Assembly (NCBI GenBank): GCA_024220505.1
Contig: JAKZZE010000019.1
Span: 806,001-870,000, forward strand
Length of the DNA stretch: 64,000 nt
Source of the DNA: Rhizopus arrhizus
Lineage: Eukaryota; Mucoromycota; Mucoromycetes; Mucorales; Rhizopodaceae
Direction: 5' to 3'
Part shown: positions 11,594 through 22,762 of the stretch, in pieces
Layout: each line of letters opens with the position of its first letter
How positions within the stretch are numbered: position 1 is the first letter of the stretch
The notes under the pieces: model-generated
What the model saw: the letters and a program-made list of their open reading frames with translations, nothing else
What the model was told of the DNA's origin: nothing
Database searches by the model: none
Program-made: the position numbers and the translations under genes

Positions 11594-11683
11594 CAAAGAC
11601 TAGTAAATTTTGTCCATTCTGAAAAAATAAACGGCAACTTCCGAAAAATTAAAGGCGATTACCTAAAAATAAACGGCACTACC
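11594..11683 (+). repeat. Left terminal inverted repeat with three subterminal ~21-bp units
   Basis: The outer 22 bp match the right end in reverse. Three tandem units follow at 11621-11642, 11643-11663 and 11664-11683, each with core AAA(A/T)TAAA(C/G)GGC and ending in a pyrimidine-ended ACC/TCC. Confidence 0.75.
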
Positions 11684-11914
11684 TGATAAATGTTTAGCTG
11701 TTTGCTAGCAAATAATTGTCGCTCTTAAAATTTTACTTTGTCTTTTTGGGCCGAGTCAAATTGGCGTTACTGAGGGATTATTGTCGGCTGTGATGTAAAA
11801 GCTTTATTTCTTTCCTTTCGCTCTAACAATTGAATAACATGACAAAAAATACAATTTTATAAAGACAAACACAATAATGCCTACAATAAGGATGGAGAGA
11901 GAGTCTTCGATTCG

Positions 11915-13460
11915 ATGGAAGGTGTATTAACCGAAATTAGTGATCCAAACGTAGTATTTGAAACCATAACGAGCCAAAAATCCTATTTGAGTCTCAAACC
12001 AACAAAGAAAGAAACTACTGCAAAAGATTCAACAAAAAAGGCTATAAAAGTGGTCAAGAAAGCAGCGTCTACAAAGACTACAACGACCAAACCAGAGAGA
12101 TATTTATTGACAGAATGATCGAGGGTTTTACGGAAAGAGGAAGTGACTTTGCATGCAAAGGATATTGGAATTAATCCTCGTACTGCTATACGCTGGTGGA
12201 AACATTATCAATAAACTGGGAAGGTACTGAAAAGGAAGCGGACGGTAATTAAACAGAGCATATTGAAGGATTAGATGAAGCCGACTTAAAGAGTACTGAA
12301 GGCAAATGTGTCTTGATAGACCCTGGAAGGCGGGACTTGATGTACTGCATGAAAGAAACCAGCACTGCTGAATAAAAACAAACACTTATATTTACCAAGA
12401 ACAACCGCTCAAAATGTTCAAGGCACCTTAGATATTTAAGAAAACGTACTCAACCTTTTGTGGTTCAGAAAGCTGAAGCAATCCTTTCTAGATCTGAATC
12501 CAACTCTGTAGACTTGAAAAAGTTTGTACAGTACATTAAAGCAAGAGCATTAGTAAAAAACACTTTGTACGAATATTATGGAAACGAGATAACAAAGTCT
12601 AAAGAAACATATTTCCATGAATCCGAATTTGACTTTCGAGTCGACCAAAAATGTAATTTGTATTATGGAAATCTGTTCATAGCAAGAATCCATGGTTTTT
12701 TCCCTCAATCTGAGAATTACTCTACTGATAGCTCTGTAAATTCTCAACTGTATACCACCTACCTACAAATAATGCTAAAACAAAAGCATATTTCAGAAAG
12801 GCTAGATGATAGTGAGAAAAGCAAAGTTCTAGAGCTGGCAAAAGAGATGCATAGACGATCACAGCAAAGCAATTACAAAAAGACTATCAGTACAGCATTA
12901 GAAAAGCTACAACTTTTACCTTTTCGAAAATTGAAGTTTTCAAGTAAACTCTTCTTTGACCAGAATGATCAAAAATTGGTGCGTAGCTTAAAAGCAAAGT
13001 TTGGTCAAGACACTGTCTTAGTTTTTGGAGATTGGTCCGCCCTTAATGTCAAGTATCAAGAACCGACAAAAAGCAAAGGGTTAATCAGGATGTTAAAGAG
13101 GAATAGGTTTGTTGTCTACTTAATTAATGGCTACAAAACATCTTCTCATTGTCCAACCTGTGAAAATGAATTAGAAAAATTCAAAACCGTGCCAAAACCT
13201 CGCCCTTACCAACAGAAAAAGAAGCCAAACGCGCTATGCAATGGTTTGCTGAGTCAATCCAAAGAAAAAAAATAAACTAGATTAATTCTTGATAACTAAT
13301 GCAGTATTAGGTGTAAGAGCCTCTCATGCCTTAAACAACAAACCACAGGAATAAAAAGAAGACTTTGGAATCGCGATCAAGCAGCCGTATTGAATTTTCT
13401 CTAGATCCTAAATGATTTGAGAAAGACTGGCAAACGCCCTAGCCTTTTCACCAGAAAATA
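11915..13460 (+). pseudogene. Fanzor (eukaryotic TnpB-like RNA-guided nuclease) relic
   Basis: The longest open part is 12460-13275. Upstream in the same frame, after one TAA, is VLIDPGRRDLMYCM (12306-12350), the RuvC-I motif with its Asp. GDWSALNVKYQEP (about 13030) and KTSSHCPTCENELEKF (about 13135-13180) follow, then, past a gap with stops or an intron, CKSLSC (13312) and LWNRDQAAVLN (13363), the RuvC-III motif with its Asp. The two Cys pairs make up the Fanzor/TnpB zinc finger. Before the nuclease lies a Lys-rich segment and an HTH-like stretch (HAKDIGINPRTAIRWWKHYQ, about 12150-12210) interrupted by stops. At least four in-frame stops, and far less sequence before RuvC-I than full-length Fanzors carry, show that it is inactive. 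Fanzors are RNA-guided DNA endonucleases (established); this identification rests on motif order seen here. Confidence 0.85.
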
Positions 13461-13599
13461 TCCTTTAGACTAAGCACTTTTAAGTAGAACAAAAGTAGGA
13501 AAATCAAAAAAAATTCTCCACCAAGGTTATCGCTTTGGTCATTTAATACAGGTATTGCATTAAAACAAGTACAAAGCGACAACAATAAATGTACTAAAC

Positions 13600-13712
13600 G
13601 AAATTTTCATTTAGGTTAGTGACATTTATTTTTCTGGAAACGACATTTGTTTTTTTTTTTTGCTAAACGAAGCTTATTTTCTTTAAACCGACAAAATTTA
13701 CCAGTCCCACTG
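13600..13712 (-). repeat. Right terminal inverted repeat with subterminal units
   Basis: The reverse complement starts CAGTGGGACTGGTAAATTTT and continues with related units (AGAAAAATAAATGTCACTAA, AAATGTCGTTTCC, AAAATAAGCTTCGTTTAGC), partly expanded by a T-tract. Confidence 0.72.
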
Positions 13713-15176
13713 CACAAAGACTTTTAAGGTTTTTAGTTTCTCTAACACTTCTTTGAACTGGCCCGGGCAATACAATATGTCAAATATTATGTGCTCATTT
13801 TGGGTTTTAAAATTTTTACAAATAAAAAATTATTCTTTAATCGTACAAAGACTTTTAGAATCAAAATCCGTAGACTAATAATGTAGCTTGTTTATTAAAG
13901 TCACAAAGCAATTGATTGGCTAGTTCGTCTTCACTTCGATAATCAAGAAATGACGCAGCAGCTTTTATCACCTCTATTTTTAAATGATAATCATTAATAC
14001 ATGTATCTGGATTGGCATATAGTTATCATATTACAGTTTGGTACCAGACGGGTTAAAAGCAACTTGAGAGCTTGTAAATTCGTTAATCATATTTCCTAAT
14101 TGATTGATAAAATTTGATAAGAAGAGAAGAGAAACATACGTATTTATATTAGAAAATAGATGTTTCCAGTGAATGGGTCATTATGTGTCGTATACAAAGA
14201 AGTGATTGTAAAAAATAGCAATTTTTTAATTTTCAGCTTTTATTGGCTCTTGCTACATTCACACCAGGTAAATAGAATACTTTGATTCTAACAAATACTA
14301 ATAATTGATGATTGCTTTTTATACTTTAATATAGAACAAAGGCAAAACTTTAGCTCATTAAACTGTAAATGCTTTACATGTATTATGAAGAGCCCAAGCG
14401 ATTGCTAAATACTCTATCATCCATGCATTTTCAAGCTTAAGTAACTTAGAATGCAATGAACATTTTTAAACGATGTACGTTATAATAAGCAATAACAATC
14501 AGCTTATTTTTATAAATAATGAAATAATGAAACCATAGACTATGTGCTTTTATTATACTATTATATCGAAGGTAGTCATTTAGGTAGACTTAGACTGTTT
14601 GATTTTTTCAGCTAATCAAATTAGAGTGATGCATGGGAGGGATCTCTTAGCAAAGCTCTAAGAGTTTTTCTTTTCCTTTATGTCATGCGTTAACTAAAAC
14701 ATTCATAAGAAAAATGTACCAGGAACAAGTTAAAATAATATCCAAATACTCTCATTTTAATAGCTTTTTCGAGAAAGATAAACTATTTTCTATGATTTGC
14801 TAACTACATTCAATATATTTTTGTTTTCAATGAAATGTTTGAAGGGAGACTTGTGCTCGTCAAACTAAAACAAAATTTCACGAAGCAAGCTTATCAGTTA
14901 ATAATTACTAGTTAAATTATACTATTTCAACATGCAATCTGCAAGCTCGAAAATTGCTTTACGAAGTACCTTTATGGGAATATGGAAACTTCATTATGCT
15001 GATATAGAGAAGTTAAAGAATGAACGTATTAAATACTGCAATCGAAATGGTTTCCATAAATGGAAGAAGACTGTGACAGTCTTTACTTCTCTTTGCGCCA
15101 CTTGTAACTTTCATGAAAGCTGTAAAAAAAAAGTATTACTTTTTTCTTACCATTCTATACTGATCAACCTTTAAAA
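13713..15176. other. Intergenic between transposon and KRE33
   Basis: AT-rich. An 80-codon ORF at 14932-15174 ends two bases before the KRE33 start and is more likely promoter/5' UTR than a gene. Confidence 0.5.
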
Positions 15177-18100
15177 ATGGTTAAGAAGGTTGTCGATTCT
15201 CGTGTACATACACTTATTAAAAACTGTGTGCAAACAAAGCATAGATCGTTCTTTGTTGTTGTTGGTGACAAAGGAAAAGATCAAGTAAAGTACTTTTTTG
15301 AAGTTTTGGAAAATCCCAAACTAAAGGAAAGTTTTAGGTTGTTAATTTACACTGGCTTTTATCTCAAGCTCAAGTCACATCTCGTCCTTCAGTATTATGG
15401 TGCTATAAAAAGGAACTCGGTTTTACTAGGTACAAAGGAAAATCGCCCTGTTTCTAGAATTGATTTGTTAACATTATTCTCTATGTAGTCATCGTAAGAA
15501 ACGTGAAGCAAAGATTAAAAAAGACATTAAACGTGGAATCAGAGATGCCAACCAAGAAGATCCTTTTGAACTTTTTGTTACTGTAACCAACATTCGTTAT
15601 GCATACTATAAAGAAACACAAAATATTCTTGGTAACACCTACGGAATGTGTATTCTCCAAGATTTTGAAGCCATCACACCCAATACCTTGGCACGTACAA
15701 TTGAAACAGTCGAAGGTGGAGGTATGGTTGTACTTTTATTGAAGAGTATGAATTCACTCAAGCAACTTTACACAATGGCTATGGTAAATTGTTTATTCCA
15801 TTCATGTTTCTGTTCTTTTAATAATTTTCTATAATGATAGGATGTACACAGTAGATATCGTACCGAAGCACATAGCGATGTTATTGCTCGTTTCAATGAA
15901 CGTTTTATATTATCTCTTAGTTCTTGCGAAACATGTTTAGTTGTAGATGATGAATTGAATGTTCTGCCAATCAGTATGGGTAAAAATGTTAAACCTTTGG
16001 CTGTCAAATCTTCCGACGAAAAGACACCTGAAGAAATTGAACTTGCTGAATTGAAGGAGTCCTTACAAGACACCGAGCCAGTTTCCTCCCTTGTTAAAAA
16101 CGCCCGTACTATTGATCAAGCAAAGGCTATTTTAACTTTTGTTGAGGCTATTTCCGAGAAGTCTCTTCGTAGTACTGTCGCCTTGACTGCTGGTCGTGGT
16201 CGTGGTAAATCTGCTGCTCTTGGTATTGCTATGGCTTCTGCTGTTGCCTATGGATATTCCAACATTTTTGTTACATCCCCTAGTCCTGAGAACTTGAAGA
16301 CTTTGTTTGAATTTGTTTTCAAGACATTTGATGCTCTTGGATATGAAGAACACCTTGATTATGACATTGTGCAATCTACTAATCCAGACTTCAACAAGGC
16401 TATTGTCCGAGTTAACATCTTTAAACAACACCGACAGACAATCCAATACATTCAACCCCAAGATGCACATGTTCTTGGTCAAGCAGAGTTGGTTGTCATT
16501 GACGAAGCTGCTGCCATTCCTTTGCCTTTAGTTCGTAAATTATTAGGTCCTTATCTTGTATTTATGGCCTCAACAATCAATGGTTATGAAGGTACTGGTC
16601 GATCCTTATCACTCAAATTGATTCAACAATTACGTGAACAATCTCGAGGATTTGTTGGAAAGAATGCAGATGATGGTGCGGAAGGAATTGTTGTAGGACG
16701 CAACTTGGAAGCAAAGAAGTCCGAGGGTATTGATTCATTAGGCGGACGTACATTAAAAGAAGTGAAATTGGAAGAACCTATTCGTTATGCTCCGGAAGAT
16801 CCAGTAGAAAAGTGGTTAAATAAGGTTTTGTGTTTGGATGCTAGTATTGTATCCAAGAACATCCAAGGCTGTCCTCACCCTTCAGAATGTGAATTATACT
16901 ATGTCAATCGTGATACTTTATTCTCTTATCACCCTGTATCGGAGACTTTCTTACAACGTATGATGTCCTTGTACGTTGCAAGCCACTATAAGAACTCACC
17001 TAATGATTTGCAATTAATGAGTGATGCGCCTGCTCATCATTTATTTGTTTTGCTTCCTCCTGTAAATGAAAAGACAAGCAGCTTGCCAGATCCTTTGGTA
17101 GTTGTTCAAGTTTGTCTTGAAGGTGAAATCTCACGTCAAACAGTTATTAACTCCCTTGCTCGTGGTCAACGTCCAGCAGGCGATATGATTCCCTGGCTTA
17201 TTTCTCAACAATATCAAGACGATGACTTTGCTAGTCTTTCTGGTGCTCGTGTTGTTCGTATTGCCACTCACCCTGACTATGCTAAAATGGGCTATGGTTC
17301 AAGAGCACTTGATCTTCTTACCTCTTTCTATCAAGGAAAGGTATCTAGCTTAAGTGAAGCTGGAGATGCTGATGATGAGGCACTTGCTCATGTTGAGGAT
17401 TATGAATTGGAAAATGCTAATATAAAGACTGATCAAGTTAAAGTCCGTGATCCTAGCAAGATGCCACCTCTCCTCACAAAAATTAGCGAAAAACGTGCTC
17501 ATCGTCTTGATTATCTAGGCGTTTCATACGGTCTCACACCTTCTCTTCACAAATTCTGGAAACGTGCTGGCTTTGTTCCTCTTTATATGCGTCAAACTGC
17601 AAATGACTTAACTGGGGAGCATACATGTGTCATGATCAAGGCATTGACTAAAGCTGAGGATTCTCGAGTAGCCAATACAGAATGGCTTGATGCTTTTGCT
17701 CGTGATTTCTCTAAGCGTTTCATCAATCTTTTATCGTACAATTTCCGCGACTTTACTGCCGTTAATGCCCTCAGCATTATTGATGCCGCCAAGCATGGAC
17801 AATTTTTGGAAGCGGAAACAGGACGTGAATTGAACAAGAATACATTGGGCATATTTTTTACTCCTTATGACTTAAAACGTTTGGAATCTTATGCTAACAA
17901 CATGCTCGACTACCATGTTATCCTTGACATGATTCCCGTTATTGCTGAACTTTACTTTAGAAACGAGTTGCCTGCTGATATCAAATTGTCTGGTGTTCAA
18001 AGTGCAATCTTGCTTGGTATTGGTTTACAACGTAAGACTGTCGACGATCTTCAAAATGAATTATCTTTGGCAAGCAACCAAGTCCTTGCGCTGTTTGTCA

Positions 18101-18570
18101 AGATTGTCAAAAAATTCTCTCAATATTTCTCCAAGATTGAAACAAAAGCATATGAAGAAGAAACACCAAAATTTGTTTCCTCAAAAAAGACTGAGGAAGG
18201 AGATGGTGCTAAGCGTGATGTAGCAGATGAAGATGCATGGAAACCATTAACAGAAGATGTTGATGAAGATTTAGAAGAGGCAGGAAATGAAGTTTTAGAT
18301 GATTTGAAAGCAAAACAAAGAGAATTGATTGATTCTCTTGATTTATCGAAATATGCAATTGGCGGAACAGACCAAGACTGGACGGTGGCTGAGGAACGTG
18401 TAAAGACCCTTACTTCCGGAAAGAAAGGGGGAGTAAGCTCAGTAGTCAGCATTAAGAATGAAAAATCATCAAAAAAGAGAAAATTAGAAAGTGCACAACA
18501 ATTAGCTGAAAAAGAAAAGAAACATAAAGAAGGAAAGGTTAAGCTTTCCAAAAAAGCTAAAAGATCATAA
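15177..18570 (+). CDS. KRE33: RNA cytidine acetyltransferase (Kre33/NAT10)
   Basis: Exons 15177-15284, 15338-15429, 15489-15783 and 15841-18570 give 1074 aa, the usual family length. The enzyme makes N4-acetylcytidine in 18S rRNA and in tRNA (with Tan1/THUMPD1) and acts in small-subunit biogenesis in the nucleolus (family knowledge). Seen here: N-terminal MVKKVVDSRVHTLIKNCV; Walker A GRGRGKSAALG; Walker B VVIDEAAAIPLP; the helicase-like core with FMASTINGYEGTGRSLSLK; the GNAT acetyl-CoA site VVRIATHPDYAKMGYGSRAL; the RLDYLGVSYGLTPSLHKFW block; and a basic C-terminal tail rich in Lys for nucleolar retention. All parts are intact. It is convergent with the Mtc1 gene, with only 50 bp between stops. 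Codons look highly biased, as expected for a well-expressed gene. Confidence 0.96.
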
Positions 18571-18620
18571 ACAAATCAAACATGCATTGCTATTAAACAA
18601 AAATAAAAACATAATTAAAA

Positions 18621-19796
18621 TTAAATGTCTTCAACTGCTCCTTCTGAATGTACGCTAGAAGGACTTCCCGCCATTCTTGTCCACACATAATCTTGTGCTA
18701 TAGTAGTCACTGCCATACGGATGACTTCCACCATCTTATCTTCAATCCATTCATTCTCTTCATAAGGAACATCTAACCAGTCCAAGGGTATAGTTTGAGA
18801 GTATGTCTTAAACTTTAGACCATGTGTAGGATCAACCATTATGACAATAAATGAAAGCTGATGAGTTTCAGTATCTTCTGTGTCTATTGCTGGCATAGAA
18901 AGTTTGACGGGCTGAATAGCCATAAACACGGGACAATGTACAACAGAGGCAGCTTCTGCCTGAGGTGCATCTGTTGTTTGTTTTTCGCTGGATTTATAAT
19001 GTTGTTTAAGAAGATGATCAACGTTGGCTTTCGCAAGCTTGGTTCCATCTACTAAAGAATCACATATATTCAAGTTTCTTTCTTGAGAGGAGTCATTGTC
19101 AGCACTTGGATTGCGAACAATCACTTGTCCGGATTCAGTATGTTCCATGACTCTAGCAAACGCGCGATAGACAAGTGCTTCCAGCCCTACATATCCGACC
19201 ATATCATAAGATAACCAAACTTCGACAAGTTCATGTTCAGAAATAGGAGGGGCAACAGTCTCAAGGATAGTGTTTGTTAAGCTCTTTAATCCCGTGCCTT
19301 AATCACTAAAATGTTATCATACATATTTTTCTTTATGGATTGTTCCTTTACCTAATTTCTCAATGTTTTCTTTATTAACTAAATTTTGTAAATCTTTGAC
19401 TCGGGTTTCCAAGATTTTTGTAGCAGCATCACTTCCTGCAACTGACCGGTTAATTTGATCAGTCGTTGTCTTTACTGCAGCACTAGCTTGATTCCAAAAG
19501 TTGTTTCCCCAAGACATCCAGCCACTGCCACCTGCTTCTTGTTGGGTTTCACTTTTTGGCGCATCCTTCTTCTCCTCTATTACTGTTTCTTTCTCGTTTT
19601 GTTCTTTGTCCGTTGTAGGTGGGTATTTGGATATTTCATCAAGAAAAGACATTATTTCATTGGGATCGGTGGCAGGCCCATTTGTCGAGTCTACTTCTGT
19701 CTGTTGAGTATCTGAATTGGTTAAATTTAAAGATTCAAGAAACTTTTCTGCTTCGGACAAGCTGTTTTTATTTTCAACGGAAATACTTTCACTCAT
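18621..19796 (-). CDS. Mtc1-like protein (DUF5427 type)
   Basis: Two exons, 19796-19352 and 19297-18621, joined by a 54-nt intron, give 373 aa. The N-terminal third is acidic and low-complexity but has the conserved block AEKFLESLN followed by IMSFLDEISKYP. A Trp-rich GSGWMSWGNNFWNQASAAVK stretch follows, then a mixed domain with LVEVWLSYDMVGYVGLEALV and a C-terminal VYRAF/IPLDWLD/YVWTRMAG part. This order matches fungal Mtc1 (maintenance of telomere capping 1), a cytosolic COPI-associated protein in yeast; the match is from memory, and the molecular role is not known. The start at 19796 follows a purine-rich leader. Confidence 0.72.
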
Positions 19797-20589
19797 TTTT
19801 TTTGTACAAAAAAAAAAAAGGGAAGGAAAGGGGTTGTATCTAATTGTGTGGATTCAGGTGTGTCTTTCCTCGGATGCTGAAATGAAATTCACGTGCAGCA
19901 CAGATCAAAAATTAAAATAGAGATGCTATAGCATTTGCTTTAAGCGTGAATGAAGCTATTTTCTTCAAAAGGAAGTTAAAAAAAACCCTAGCTGACAGTT
20001 CTCCTGTAGTATTTGAAAATATTTTAAAAGTTCTTTGAAATAAGATCATTTCTCTATTTTTAAAAACAAATAACTCGTACAAATTGGAATATAGAAACTT
20101 TTTAAACCGAGACATAGATTTTGCTGTTGTGCAGATCACTCTCGATAATAAATCATCTAAAGCAAAAGATGGTTATAAAGATTGGCGATATGTTTACAGC
20201 ACATATAATTTTTTAAGAAAAATGTTAGTAGTTGCGCATTTTTGCTGTCAATTTTGTTCTATATTTGTAACATCTTGTTTGAAAACGAAATTGTATAATG
20301 TAGAGATGCTTTCTTATAAAATCTACCGTATATTTTCAGCTAAATGGCTTATAAAAAGTATCACGATTTGACAACAATTCAATCAGCTCTAAACAGCAGC
20401 TATATGTAATGCAGCCTAATACTTTACTCTAACCTAGGCTCAGCATTAATTAATGATGTAATGGTGTCATTGGCAATAATGTGCTACCTATAGCCTGGGT
20501 ATGTGTCTTTTATGAGAACCATCTTGTTTAAAGTTGCATGGCATTCTTTTTTTTTTTTTAGCTTCATGATTCCTTAAAGTTTTCAAGTC
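19797..20589. other. Intergenic
   Basis: AT-rich. A 95-codon ORF at 20084-20371 has no recognisable feature and atypical composition; no gene is called. Confidence 0.45.
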
Positions 20590-21025
20590 TCATGTCTTAG
20601 TTTAAGCACCTTGTCCTATTATGCCATATAAGTTATGATTCACATCACTGAATATAAGTCAAGACAAGATGATTATTTCAGTACCACATTCATATCAAAA
20701 GGCATGGAAGAAAAAGACGAAATAGACAAAGCTATATATAATATCAAGGTCCTTTTTCTTGGTTTGTATTATGCTTTATTGTGATCATGACGCAATAAAA
20801 GTATTAATGCGTCATATAAAGTTATATGACGAACCCTATTTGAGATCTGGACTCTCTCTCTTTTCTTTCTTTCCTTCTCATGCTGATTATATTATGCAAC
20901 ATGCTTTATGCTTCATCCCTTGTAGAATTCTATTGTTTTCAAATAAGGTTGATGTGTTGATAGACAAGGGGAAAATAGACCCTAGGTATAAGCTTATTTC
21001 TTCTTTTTCTTCCTTCTTTCTTGCC

Positions 21026-21033
21026 TATAAATA
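21026..21033 (+). promoter_or_regulatory. TATA-like box of peptide gene copy B
   Basis: TATAAATA in CCTATAAATAC, 73 bp before the ATG at 21106, conserved in copy A. Confidence 0.62.
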
Positions 21034-21105
21034 CAATTATGCTTTTTTCCTTCTTCTCTTTTTGATTGAATCAATCTATACTTCCTAATCAAGCTGATAA
21101 ATAAA

Positions 21106-21300
21106 ATGAAGTTTGCCTCAATTGTTATCCTTGCTCTCGGATCCCTCTTGGCCAGTTCCAATGTTGCTGAAGCTCAAGAAATTTGTTGGCGCGTATGTTT
21201 TCCTGAAAAACCTCATTGCCCAAGTGGATGGCAATCCAAAAAACTTGGCCATTGCTATACTTGCTGCAAAGATAACAGCGACTATTTCTTTGATGAATAA
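21106..21300 (+). CDS. Small secreted cysteine-rich peptide, copy B
   Basis: 64 aa, identical to copy A except Ser for Gly in the signal peptide and Lys for Gln after the CC pair. Signal peptide of about 23 residues, mature peptide of about 41 residues with six cysteines (C-x3-C-x6-C-x11-C-x2-C-C). The stop codon is embedded in AATAAATA, which may also serve as poly(A) signal. Both copies keep an intact frame, promoter and 3' flank, so both are likely expressed. The function is unknown. Secretion and three probable disulphides are inferred from sequence. Confidence 0.86.
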   Translation: MKFASIVILALGSLLASSNVAEAQEICWRVCFPEKPHCPSGWQSKKLGHCYTCCKDNSDYFFDE

Positions 21301-22124
21301 ATACTTATTGCTATGAATATGCTTTGATATTCTATGTAGGCTTTCATATAACTGTCATTGTTCAGTATCTGAACAAGCCAAGATACTTTCATACATTTAT
21401 TCATTTGTGAACAAAAATTCACACTTTTAAAATCCTATTACACTTTTCTTTTATTAGACTTATATTAGTTGTAATTACTCATTCGTTTCTTTGTCTTTTT
21501 ATTATCTTCTACAAAAAGATGTACTTTTGATCTTGAGAATACGAATAAGATTCAGCACTTTGCAAGTGGATATCTTTCCAATCTTTGTAGGGCTGGTATG
21601 AATAGAGAAAGTAGCGAAAGAGGGAACATTAACTTGTTATGATTGGATAAGCGGATGACTACTCAGTTTAATGGCAGTTCATTACTCAACAAGCATTAGA
21701 CGGATCATAGTCTTCAAGGAGACCTTTTTTTTTCTTCTTCTTCTTCTTTGAAAATCACAGAAGAACAAAATGGTTGATTTTGTTGACTTCCTGATGATAA
21801 TGACAGATGTAAGTAGCGCTTTAAGATTCATGTATCGTAAAATGTACTTTGGCTTACTTGTTTAATTTTTTTATACATGAAAAAAGAAAAAAAAGAATAG
21901 TGTTTACAAAGGATGTTATGAGCTGTGTAAACAAAAGAAAGAAAAAACCTTAAAATTCATATACACAAAGGAACCATAATAAACCAGTAAAGATCAAAGG
22001 AATCTCTTTCCGAAACATATTTATGTCTGCTTTCTATTTATAGGCTAAGAAAGTGAAGCAAGGAGCGTGTAGGAACACAAGAAGGGCCATCATAGCTAAT
22101 AGTGACTCACGCGATTGGATAATA

Positions 22125-22762
22125 AAGCGCAAAAATTCAATGGTCATTAAGTTCGGAATTGTAATTTTTTTTTATTTTCCATTCATTTGGAACACACTTT
22201 CAAATAACTGTATATTCGTGTTAATTGTAAAGTAAGTAAGCTTATCTCAAATTTGGGAGTATTTTTCAGCTCACCGAATTAATCGCTTTACTTTTTAGTT
22301 TTTTCTTATATAATTTGCGTGTTAAAAATGCTTTTTTTTTTTTTTTTTCTTTTTTTTTCGCTATTTGAAAATATTCAATTCACATTCTTTTAAAAAAAAA
22401 GTAGCGAAGACCCATGTACGTTAGAATATTATGAATATTCAGATTAACAAAGAGAATTGAGAGCATCAGTATTCAAATTTGACTGTTTTGCAAATGAATA
22501 ACCATAGTAACTAAAATGCGTAAGATTTTTTAATTATTTCTTTGTACTCTTCCCCCGCATTTTTAATGGATAATTTTTTTTGGCGGGTCTGACCGGAGGG
22601 AAAAACGAAAAAAACCTTCTCCCGAAGTCGAAAAAAAATTTCCTCTTCCGCCATCACCCGGTTGTACTTAACCTTGAAAAATTAAAAAGAGGCGGATTTT
22701 TTTTTCTTCACCCACTAAAGAATAACTCCCTCCCTTTTCTCCATTCTTTTTTTTTTTTTAAA
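22125..22762. other. Intergenic, promoter region of KGD2
   Basis: Contains T-rich runs (22330-22359) and pyrimidine-rich DNA immediately before the KGD2 start. A longer in-frame ORF from 22580 has an unlikely low-complexity start and is treated as leader. Confidence 0.5.

Larger units (their letters stand above)
11594..13712 (+). mobile_element. Decayed TIR DNA transposon carrying a Fanzor gene
   Basis: The ends form terminal inverted repeats. The right end read in reverse starts CAGTGGGACTGGTAAATTTT, and the left end reads CAAAGACTAGTAAATTTTGT from 11594. Inside each end lie short AT-rich tandem units (left 11621-11683; right about 13600-13690). The left end is preceded by TA and the right end followed by CA, compatible with a TA target duplication with one mutation, as in Tc1/mariner elements. 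The 2.1 kb interior holds one recognisable gene, a broken Fanzor. No DDE transposase remains, so it would have been non-autonomous. Family knowledge: Fanzors ride in several eukaryotic transposon types, including Mariner-like ones. Confidence 0.8.
20590..22124 (+). repeat. Copy B of the inverted peptide-gene duplication (uninterrupted)
   Basis: Counterpart of 4112-5515 plus 7347-7495 in opposite orientation. It lacks the LINE and therefore shows the empty site. It contains the peptide gene, its TATA box, and the same 3' flank down to ATTGGATAATAA near 22124. Confidence 0.86.

Noticed and set aside
14932..15174. 80-codon ORF directly before KRE33
   Set aside because: Ends two bases before the KRE33 start and has no recognisable feature; more likely leader or promoter.
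16132..18551. Antisense and shifted ORFs within KRE33
   Set aside because: Shadows of a long, strongly codon-biased gene.
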